Positions 1 through 5,733 of a DNA stretch of 7,963 nucleotides are shown one piece after another. Source of the DNA: JBEKCP01 sp050014815 (lineage in GTDB: Bacteria; Planctomycetota; Planctomycetia; Pirellulales; Thermoguttaceae); assembly GCA_050014815.1 (NCBI GenBank), contig JBEKCP010000271.1, forward strand, positions 1 to 7,963, written 5' to 3'. Every line of letters begins with the position of its first letter. The first letter of the stretch is position 1. A program made the translations under genes and the position numbers. The notes beneath the pieces are model-generated. The model was not told where the DNA came from and made no database searches. It was given only the letters and a program-made list of their open reading frames with translations.

Positions 1-417
1 GAGTGCAACGGCGTGCCGGACGCCCCTTCCTTCACGGCGCAGGTGAACGTCTCCGTGCCCTTGTTCGATCGCAACCAGGGAAACATCAGCAAAGCGGAAT
101 CGCTGCTGGCGCAGGCCTGTTTCAATCTCCAGGCGCAGTTGGTGCAGACCGAGGCCGACATCGAGCAGGCAGTGGCCGAATTCCAGACGGCCAGCACCAA
201 TGTAGGCTCGCTGGGCGACGAGCAGCTTCAGGCCGCCCGCAGCGTCCGTGACCGCACCGAGGCCGCCTTTCGACTGGGGGGCAAGACGCTGCTGGAAGTG
301 CTTGACGCCGAGCGCGCGTACCGCGATACTTACCGCACCTATATCTTGAACCAATCCGGCTACTGGCACGCGTTGCACCGCTTGAACGCGGCCGTCGGGC
401 AGCAGTTATTACGATGA
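1..417 (+). CDS. Outer-membrane efflux factor, TolC/CzcC-like (3' end only)
   Basis: The reading frame is open from base 1 and ends at the TGA at 415-417, leaving 138 C-terminal residues; the start lies upstream of the window. The visible part fits the second half of an OEP-family (TolC/CzcC/CusC) protein. A VPLFDRNQGN motif near residues 19-28 matches the 'PLFDRNQGNI' turn that precedes the second periplasmic helical hairpin. A long Ala/Gln/Glu-rich coiled-coil helix follows, then RLGGKTLLEVLDAERAYRD (about 92-110), the family's typical 'G...LL-VLDAQR' helix, and a last helix ending in NAAVGQQLL. Proteins of this family form a trimeric channel through the outer membrane that receives substrate from an RND pump via the adaptor. 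The stop codon overlaps the start of the adaptor gene (ATGA), so this is the first visible gene of a C-B-A type efflux operon. Substrate cannot be read from this fragment. Confidence 0.88.
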   Translation, partial: ECNGVPDAPSFTAQVNVSVPLFDRNQGNISKAESLLAQACFNLQAQLVQTEADIEQAVAEFQTASTNVGSLGDEQLQAARSVRDRTEAAFRLGGKTLLEVLDAERAYRDTYRTYILNQSGYWHALHRLNAAVGQQLLR

Positions 418-1679
418 GCAATCCCCTGCCAAACACACCCCTGCCGGGGAAATCAACGGCGCAACGCGGTTCGCCGCCGACGTGGCGCGCACGCTTGTCG
501 TCGGCGGCCCAGTTCACGGCGGCGATCGTCATTACCGCCGGCGTCCTGGCATGTCTTCTCTTCTGGCCTGCCGGCCACGGCTCCGAGGGTGCGACGCCCA
601 GCGTCCAGGAGGTTGAAATCGTGAAGCTGATCGGCCGGCATCAATTGAGCATCGCGCCCGGCACTCCGTTGGAAAAGAAGCTGGCCGTCGCGGCGGTGGA
701 ACGCGAGAAGACGTCGGCCCCGATGCTCAAGGTCACCGGCTCGATCGTGGCCCGTCTGCCGCCGGGCAAAGAGAACGAGCTTGCCGAAGGCCGGTGGGAT
801 TTCAACGCGCCCGATCTGTCGTCGGCCTATGCCGACTGGATCAAGGCCCGGGCCGACGTCCCCTTCAACGAGAAGCAGCTCGTTACGATTCGCGAGTTTT
901 CGGCGGCGACCTTGAAGGCGAAGAAGGACGTGGCCGACCGCTTGGAGAAGCTCGTGCAGGCCGGCACCGATCCGGTGAAAGACCTTGCCGCCGCCAAGGC
1001 CGATTATATACAAGCGAAGATCCAAGGCCAAAAGGACGAACACGAGGCCGAAACGGCCGTCAAGAATGCCAAGCGAACCCTGGCCACCCTGGAGCGGCAG
1101 CTTTACCAGGCGGGGATCGATCCGGAGCTGCTCGGCAAGGCGACCGAGAGCACGGCCATCGTCGTGGCCGAGGTCCCCGAGGTCCGCGTCGGCCTGGCCC
1201 AGCCCGGCCAGGCCTGCGTGGCCCGGTTCTACGCCTTCCCGGACGTCAGATTCACGGGCCGGGTCGGCAGCCTGGCGCCGACGCTCTCGAAGGAGCGCCG
1301 CACGCTCCGCGTCTTCTTTCAGGTCAGCGATCCCGAGGGACGCCTCAAGCCGGGCATGTTCGCCGAGATCGGCCTGGGCACGGACGCCCGCCAGAGCCTC
1401 ATGATTCCGGCCGAGGGCGTGCTGCACGTCGGCCGGTCGGATTATGCGATCGTCGCGGACGAGGCGGGAACGTGGACGATCACCGAGGTCAAGACCGGCG
1501 AGCAATACGGCGATCGCATCGAGGTCCTCCAGGGCCTGAAGTCCGGAGACCGCGTTGTCGGGGCCGGGGCCATTCTCTTGAAGCCTTACGTGGTCCGCGA
1601 TATTCAAGGGGTAGCCGTACCCGCAGCCAAGCCTGCCGCGGACGCCGAGAAAGCTTCCCCGGGGAGCGCCGGCTCATGA
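414..1679 (+). CDS. RND efflux periplasmic adaptor subunit (CzcB/CusB/HlyD-like)
   Basis: This 421-residue protein links the inner-membrane pump to the outer-membrane channel in the periplasm. An N-terminal membrane anchor lies at about residues 33-53 (FTAAIVITAGVLACLLFWPA). A charged linker leads to a helical hairpin rich in Ala/Lys/Glu (about 135-230), which normally contacts the TolC partner. A beta-barrel domain follows (about 247-325; VGLAQPGQACVARF, FTGRVGSLAPTLS, TLRVFFQVSDPEGRLKPGMFAEI), with the family's typical 'GRLKPGM' motif. The membrane-proximal domain is at about 326-400 (LMIPAEGVLHVG, VLQGLKSGDRVVGAGAILL). Neither lipoyl half-motif that usually flanks the hairpin is recognisable: the sequence passes from LKVTGSIVARL (105-115) almost straight into the hairpin, and from the hairpin straight into the barrel. 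The ATG at 414 overlaps the upstream stop. I see no strong Shine-Dalgarno there, which suggests translational coupling. Its own stop overlaps the pump start. The C-terminal tail is Ala/Pro/Lys-rich. The family call is firm; the substrate is unknown. Confidence 0.9.
   Translation: MSNPLPNTPLPGKSTAQRGSPPTWRARLSSAAQFTAAIVITAGVLACLLFWPAGHGSEGATPSVQEVEIVKLIGRHQLSIAPGTPLEKKLAVAAVEREKTSAPMLKVTGSIVARLPPGKENELAEGRWDFNAPDLSSAYADWIKARADVPFNEKQLVTIREFSAATLKAKKDVADRLEKLVQAGTDPVKDLAAAKADYIQAKIQGQKDEHEAETAVKNAKRTLATLERQLYQAGIDPELLGKATESTAIVVAEVPEVRVGLAQPGQACVARFYAFPDVRFTGRVGSLAPTLSKERRTLRVFFQVSDPEGRLKPGMFAEIGLGTDARQSLMIPAEGVLHVGRSDYAIVADEAGTWTITEVKTGEQYGDRIEVLQGLKSGDRVVGAGAILLKPYVVRDIQGVAVPAAKPAADAEKASPGSAGS
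1661..1666 (+). promoter_or_regulatory. Ribosome binding site deciding the pump start
   Basis: GGGGAG lies nine bases before the ATG at 1676 and is the best Shine-Dalgarno-like sequence near the start. Together with the ATGA overlap with the adaptor stop, it fixes the pump start here even though the frame is open for hundreds of bases upstream. Confidence 0.6.
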
Positions 1680-4600
1680 TCCCCGCCCTGATGCACCTGG
1701 CCTTGAGCCAACGCTGGCTGGTCCTGACCCTGGCGGGGCTGCTGGTTGCGCTGGGCGTCTGGGCCTTCCAGCGCCAGCAGATCGATGCTTACCCCGACAT
1801 CTCCGGCCAGATGGTCGAGGTCATTACCACCTATCCCGGCCGCGCCCCGGAGGAGGTCGAGCGGCAGGTCACGATCCCCCTGGAAATCGCCATGCGCAAC
1901 GTCCCGCGCGCGCAGGTCGTACGGTCAGGAACGATCTTCGGGCTCTCCGTGGTAGATGTCTTGTTCGACGAGGGGACCGAAAACTACTGGGTTCGCCAGA
2001 GGGTGCAAGAGAAGCTCGATGAGGTGGCCCTGCCCGACGGCGTGAAGCCGCAGATGGGCCCGCTGGTAGGCGGCTGCGACGAAATCTACCGCTACGAGCT
2101 GGTCTCCGACGGCACCCAGGACTTGATGGGACTCCGCACGCTGAACGATTGGGTGGTCATTCCCCGGCTGTTGCGTGCGGCAGGGGTGGCCGACGTATCG
2201 AATTTCGGCGGCCACGCGAAGCAGTACACCATCACTTTCGACCCGGCCCAACTGGAACGATACGACCTGGCGCTGGGCGACGTGATCGATGCCGTGAAGA
2301 GCAACAACGCCAGCGGCGGCGGCAGCGTCGTGTCGCGTGGCAGCATGTCGTTCGTAATCCGCGGCAAAGGCTCGCTGGAGAACGCGTCCCAGATTGGGGC
2401 GATCTTCATCAAGTCCATCGGCGGCACCCCGGTGTATCTGCGCGACATCGCGGCGGTGGGTCTGGGTTACCTGCCCCCAACCGGTATTTTCAGCAAGGAT
2501 CATACCGACGAATCGGTGGAGGGAATCGTGGTGATGCGCCGCGGGGAGAACCCATCGGAGGTGCTGGGAAAGGTGAAGCAGGCCGTGGCGGAATTGAATT
2601 CGGCGGTGTTGCCGGGCGGCGTGCGGATTGCCCCCTTCTACGACCGCACGTTCCTGATCGAGACCACCTTGCACACCGTAGCGCACAGCGTTCTCCTGGG
2701 CATCACGCTGGTGGTGCTCGTACTGTTGATTTTCCTGGGACGGCCTTCGATGGCCGCGCTGGTGGCTCTGACGATCCCCTTCGCCCTGCTGGTCGCACTG
2801 CTGCTCATGTTCGTCACCCGCATACCGATCGGCTTGCTCTCGGTCGGGGCGATCGATTTCGGCATCATCGTCGACGGCGCCGTGATCATGGCGGAGAACA
2901 TCGCGCACCGCCTGGGCGGCGCGGCCCGCGAGCGGACGCAGCACAACGTCCACAAGATCGTGCTCGCCGCGGCGCTCGAGGTCGAGCGGCCCGTCTTCTT
3001 TTCGCTCCTGATGATCATCGGCGCGTATTTGCCGCTGTTGTCGCTGACGAGCATCGAGGGCCTGCTCTTCCGGCCGATGGCTTTGACGCTCGTCTTCGCC
3101 TTGGTAGGATCGCTGTTCTTCGCGCTTTTCGTCGTGCCGGTGCTGGCCACGTTCCTATTCCAGCACGGCTACCGCGAATGGGAGAACCCGGTCCTGCGCT
3201 GGTTCCGCCCGGTCTATGCAGTCATCCTTCGGGCGCTGTTGAGAAACCGCTGGCTCGTTGCCGTGTCCGTGGCGGCCTTGCTGGCGATCGTCTTCGTCCG
3301 CGTGCTGCCCCGTTTGGGCACCGAGTTCCTGCCCTACATGGACGAAGGGGCGATGTGGATCCGGGCCAATTTTCCCGAAGGGACCTCGATCGAGCAAACG
3401 GCCCGGTTTGGCAGCCGGATCCGGGAAGTCGTGCGGGAACTGCCCGACATTCAATTCATTACAGTGCAGTCGGGTCGGAACGACAGCGGCACCGAGCCCT
3501 TTCCGCCCAGCCGCATGGAAATGATGGTGGGACTGAAGCCGCGCCAGCAGTGGACGCAGTTCCGCACCAAGCAGGAGTTGGTGGCCGCCCTGGGGACGCG
3601 CTTGCGCGGGGAATTCCCTACCACGCGATTCAACTTCACACAGCCGATTATCGACATGGTTACCGCCGACACCAACGGGACCTCGGCGACCCTGGCGGTG
3701 GAATTCTCCGGGCCGGACTCCGACGTGCTGCTGGCGCTGGCCCGGCAGACCGTGGAAGTGTTGCGCCGGGTGCCCGGCGCGCTCGACGTGAGCATCGAGG
3801 AAGAAGGGCCGCAGCCGCAACTCATCGTGCAGCCCGACCGGGCCCTTTGTGCCCAGTATAACGTCCGCATGGACGACGTGAACCGCCTGATCAACACCGC
3901 GTTGGGGGGTGAGCCGGTCGGCGCGCTGTACGAAGGAGAGCGGCGTTTCGATATCGTGGCCAAGTTCGATCGCTCGTTTCTAAGTTCGCCGCAAGCGATC
4001 GGACGGCTGCCGGTTCACACCGCCGACGGCATTCCCGTGCCGCTGGCGCAGGTGGCCAAAATCGAACTGGTCGACGGGCAAACGATCATCGCCCGGGCGG
4101 ACAGCCGCCGCCGGATGACCGTGCGGTGCGACATTGTCGGTCAGGACCAGGGGGGCTTCGTGGCGGAAGCCCAACACCGCTTCGACAAGGCCGTCACGGT
4201 TCCCGCCGGCTATCATGTCAGTTGGCTGGGGATGTTCGAGAACCTGGCCCGGGCACGCAAGCACTTCTTGATCCTCGTTCCGATTACGATCGGCCTCATC
4301 TTCGTGCTGCTGTGGGTGACGTTCAACTCGCAGCGGGCAGCGATCGTCGTCTTGCTGGCCGTGCCGTTCGCGTGCATCGGCGGCGTGCTGGCGCTCTACG
4401 TGCGGGGTATGCACGTCAACATGTCGAGCGCCGTGGGGTTCACCGCCCTGTTCGGCGTGGCCATCATGGACGGCGTGCTCATGGTCCGCTGGATCTCGAC
4501 CCTGCGCGTGGAAGGCATGGGGCTCGAAGATGCGATCGTCCAGGGCGCCCTGGAGCGCCTGAGGCCCATCCTCATGACTTCCATCGTCGCCATCTTCGGG

Positions 4601-5281
4601 CTCTTGCCGGCGTCGCTGGCCACGGGCCTCGGCTCCGACGTCCAGCGGCCCCTGGCGACGGTCATCGTCTGGGGACTCTTCAGCTCGACGACGCTGACGC
4701 TCTTCGTCGTGCCCGTCTTCTATCGCATCCTCGTCCCCCGGCTGCCCGGGTCGGTGGCCTCGGCCGCCGATTCCGAAGCCGAGGCCCGATTGCTCGTCGA
4801 ACCGTTGCCCGACGCCACCACCAGCGACATCGTGGGGCTGGTGGAACATCTCAACGCCCGCGGCGGCGAGCAGGACGTTTTCCAGATTTGCGACGAGACG
4901 ACCCGCGAGTTCGCCCGGATCATCGCCATCGTCAAGGCCGCCGAGATGCTCGACTTCCTCGAGACGCCCGGGCAGATGGTCGTTCTCACGGCGATGGGCA
5001 AGGCGCTGGCCAAGGCCGGCCCGGAGGCCCGCAAAGCCCTGTGGCGCGGGCAACTCTTGACCTTGCGGCTCTTCCACACCGTGTATGAAGTGATCCAGCG
5101 CAGCCCGGACCACGTCATCGACCGCGATTTCGTCCTCGAAACGATCGTAACGCGGATGCCCTACGAGAATTACGAGAAGGTCTTCAGCACCTTCATCCGT
5201 TGGGCCCGCTTCGGCGAACTGTTCGCTTACGACGAAGCGGTGCAAATGCTCTCGCTGGGCCCGCAGCCGCCCAGGGAATAG
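1676..5281 (+). CDS. Heavy-metal-type RND efflux pump (CzcA/CusA-like) with extra C-terminal domain
   Basis: This 1201-residue inner-membrane proton/substrate antiporter is the motor of the tripartite pump. The frame is open far upstream, but the ATG at 1676 is chosen: it overlaps the adaptor stop (ATGA), has GGGGAG at 1661-1666 as a ribosome binding site, and gives the family's standard N-terminus (first membrane helix about 9-29, then the AYPDISG motif). The usual order follows: periplasmic porter domain, helices 2-6 (from about 338), helix 7 (about 525-543), second porter domain with FLPYMDEG, helices 8-12 ending near 1017. Helix 4 reads GAIDFGIIVDGAVIMAEN and keeps acidic residues D394, D400 and E407 with the spacing of the CzcA proton-relay D402/D408/E415. 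Helix 10 carries another acid, D932. Relatives usually end soon after helix 12. Here about 180 more residues (1020-1201) form a soluble, presumably cytoplasmic domain resembling the AAA-associated C-terminal domain. Cus-type methionines are not fully kept by my recalled alignment, so the substrate (divalent metal or other) is open. Confidence 0.93.
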   Translation: MIPALMHLALSQRWLVLTLAGLLVALGVWAFQRQQIDAYPDISGQMVEVITTYPGRAPEEVERQVTIPLEIAMRNVPRAQVVRSGTIFGLSVVDVLFDEGTENYWVRQRVQEKLDEVALPDGVKPQMGPLVGGCDEIYRYELVSDGTQDLMGLRTLNDWVVIPRLLRAAGVADVSNFGGHAKQYTITFDPAQLERYDLALGDVIDAVKSNNASGGGSVVSRGSMSFVIRGKGSLENASQIGAIFIKSIGGTPVYLRDIAAVGLGYLPPTGIFSKDHTDESVEGIVVMRRGENPSEVLGKVKQAVAELNSAVLPGGVRIAPFYDRTFLIETTLHTVAHSVLLGITLVVLVLLIFLGRPSMAALVALTIPFALLVALLLMFVTRIPIGLLSVGAIDFGIIVDGAVIMAENIAHRLGGAARERTQHNVHKIVLAAALEVERPVFFSLLMIIGAYLPLLSLTSIEGLLFRPMALTLVFALVGSLFFALFVVPVLATFLFQHGYREWENPVLRWFRPVYAVILRALLRNRWLVAVSVAALLAIVFVRVLPRLGTEFLPYMDEGAMWIRANFPEGTSIEQTARFGSRIREVVRELPDIQFITVQSGRNDSGTEPFPPSRMEMMVGLKPRQQWTQFRTKQELVAALGTRLRGEFPTTRFNFTQPIIDMVTADTNGTSATLAVEFSGPDSDVLLALARQTVEVLRRVPGALDVSIEEEGPQPQLIVQPDRALCAQYNVRMDDVNRLINTALGGEPVGALYEGERRFDIVAKFDRSFLSSPQAIGRLPVHTADGIPVPLAQVAKIELVDGQTIIARADSRRRMTVRCDIVGQDQGGFVAEAQHRFDKAVTVPAGYHVSWLGMFENLARARKHFLILVPITIGLIFVLLWVTFNSQRAAIVVLLAVPFACIGGVLALYVRGMHVNMSSAVGFTALFGVAIMDGVLMVRWISTLRVEGMGLEDAIVQGALERLRPILMTSIVAIFGLLPASLATGLGSDVQRPLATVIVWGLFSSTTLTLFVVPVFYRILVPRLPGSVASAADSEAEARLLVEPLPDATTSDIVGLVEHLNARGGEQDVFQICDETTREFARIIAIVKAAEMLDFLETPGQMVVLTAMGKALAKAGPEARKALWRGQLLTLRLFHTVYEVIQRSPDHVIDRDFVLETIVTRMPYENYEKVFSTFIRWARFGELFAYDEAVQMLSLGPQPPRE
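4742..5278 (+). other. C-terminal appendage of the RND pump, AAA-associated-C-like domain
   Basis: This segment encodes pump residues 1023-1201, downstream of the last membrane helix. It starts with a linker (SVASAADSEAEARL) and then a folded region from about P1043. The pattern EPLPDA...IVGLVEHLNARGG..DVF, then IVKAAEMLDFLETPGQMVVLT..GKAL, RKALWRGQLL, a mid-domain SPDHVIDRDF, and finally FIRWARFGELFAYDEA (about 1173-1188) follows, in order, the landmarks I know from the AAA-associated C-terminal domain (Pfam AAA_assoc_C). That domain sits behind the ATPase domain of nitrate/sulfonate/taurine-type ABC importers. Codon use and frame are continuous with the pump and no stop or frameshift intervenes, so this is a genuine fusion, not read-through into a second gene. 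I assign similarity from memory of the family's sequence pattern. The role is unknown; a cytoplasmic sensing or regulatory arm is an inference. Confidence 0.7.
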
Positions 5282-5470
5282 CGCCGGCCGACTGAAGGTT
5301 GACGATCTGTTCTGGATGAGCGCGCCGTCGCCGGGCTCACGGAATTTTCGATTTTCGGGGATTGACTAGTGTCGAGCACACTGCGCCCCTATGCCGTGCC
5401 CATGAATAATCCGGGCTATCGGGGTGCCGCAGGCACAAGAGGGCAGAGGCAATTGTCCGATCCTCCCGCG

Positions 5471-5537
5471 CGGGTGCCACTGCCGGCTTGCCCAGCAGTG
5501 CCGGGAACACGGTTGGGCAAGCCAACCGTGCCACCCG
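5471..5537. repeat. REP/BIME-like twin-hairpin palindromic element
   Basis: Two hairpins sit in inverted orientation. The right one is perfect: CACGGTTGG (5508-5516), loop GCAAG, CCAACCGTG (5522-5530). The left one pairs CACTGC (5478-5483) with GCAGTG (5495-5500). Both share a 10-base core in opposite orientation: GGCTTGCCCA at 5485-5494 and TGGGCAAGCC at 5514-5523. The outer ends, CGGGTGCCAC (5471-5480) and GTGCCACCCG (5528-5537), are reverse complements with one mismatch, so the whole 67 bases form a near-palindrome of two units. From memory, GTGCCAC...TTGCCCA...GTG elements recur in intergenic DNA of planctomycete genomes, but this window holds only one copy. It could act as a bidirectional transcription or mRNA-end structure between the convergent genes, or be a non-autonomous mobile palindrome. 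Confidence 0.7.
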
Positions 5538-5541
5538 GCGG

Positions 5542-5688
5542 TCATTGCCTCGCGTACTCCGCGAGCAAGCGGACGTACGTGCGATACTGGTCGAGCGAGA
5601 CGCCCGGTGGCGTCTGGTGATCGACGCTGGGGATGAACCGGCCGCTGTGCATCAGCGGCAGCAGCCGCTCGGAATCGCTCCAGGTGGT
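5542..5688 (-). pseudogene. C-terminal remnant of a uroporphyrinogen-decarboxylase-like protein
   Basis: On the minus strand a 48-codon frame ends at a TGA (5542-5544) and is closed on its upstream side by an in-frame TGA (5689-5691), with no start codon in a sensible place. Its translation has a strongly protein-like ending: SERLLPLMHSGRFIPSVDH, then QTPPGVSLDQYRTYVRLL and a short tail AEYARQ. The pattern 'G-[RY]-[FY]-I-P-x-V-D-H-x-x-P-P-x-V-S-x-x-x-[YF]-x-x-Y-V' is what I know from the extreme C-terminus of planctomycete URO-D-like (uroporphyrinogen decarboxylase/MtaA-type) proteins. Full-length members are several hundred residues, so more than 80% of the gene is missing. It lies 45 bases after the stop of the haem-protein gene on the same strand, as a former downstream neighbour would. 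A minus-strand ATG at 5712-5714 opens only a 20-codon frame in another register. The remnant call is firmer than the exact family. Confidence 0.55.
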
Positions 5689-5733
5689 TCATGCCGACCG
5701 CCCGGGGACGTCATCCCCCGATTTTGCCGCGAC

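Larger units (their letters stand above)
5282..5733. other. Intergenic region between convergent genes: small hairpins, repeat element, gene remnant
   Basis: This 452-base gap separates the pump stop from the minus-strand gene's stop. Directly after the pump gene I see no convincing intrinsic terminator; there is only a tandem 7-base repeat ATTTTCG (5344-5357) in an AT-richer patch. At 5394-5422 an interrupted stem (CCG/GCCC pairing with GGGC/CGG) frames ATGAATAATCC. At 5424-5436 GTGCC-GCA-GGCAC makes a tiny hairpin. The twin-hairpin element (5471-5537) and the remnant (5542-5688) are listed separately. Near the minus-strand gene's end, GGGGA (5704-5708) and TCCCC (5714-5718) form a 5-bp stem with a 5-base loop. 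It has ATTTT after it on the plus strand only, so it is at best a weak terminator. No intact gene is supported here; the short frames in this stretch show no protein-like pattern apart from the remnant. Confidence 0.7.

Noticed and set aside
453..1607. 384-codon minus-strand frame opposite the adaptor gene
   Set aside because: It is an antisense shadow in GC-rich DNA with a low-complexity Arg/Gly/Asp-rich translation and no recognisable domain, while the plus strand encodes a clear adaptor.
794..1675. Upstream extension of the pump reading frame to an ATG at 794
   Set aside because: The extra 294 residues are an Arg/Gly/Pro-rich out-of-frame reading of the adaptor gene; the family N-terminus, the ribosome binding site and the ATGA overlap all place the start at 1676.
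2149..3861. 570-codon plus-strand frame inside the pump gene
   Set aside because: It is a +1 shadow of the pump with an Arg/Gly/Ala/His-rich translation and no domain.
3980..5245. 421-codon minus-strand frame opposite the 3' half of the pump gene
   Set aside because: The translation is His/Asp/Arg/Gly-rich without motifs; the plus-strand frame has clear pump and C-terminal domain patterns throughout.
5703..5726. Intrinsic terminator at the end of the minus-strand gene
   Set aside because: The stem is only five base pairs and the T-rich stretch follows it on the opposite (plus) strand, so it does not fit a terminator for the minus-strand gene and is weak for the plus strand.
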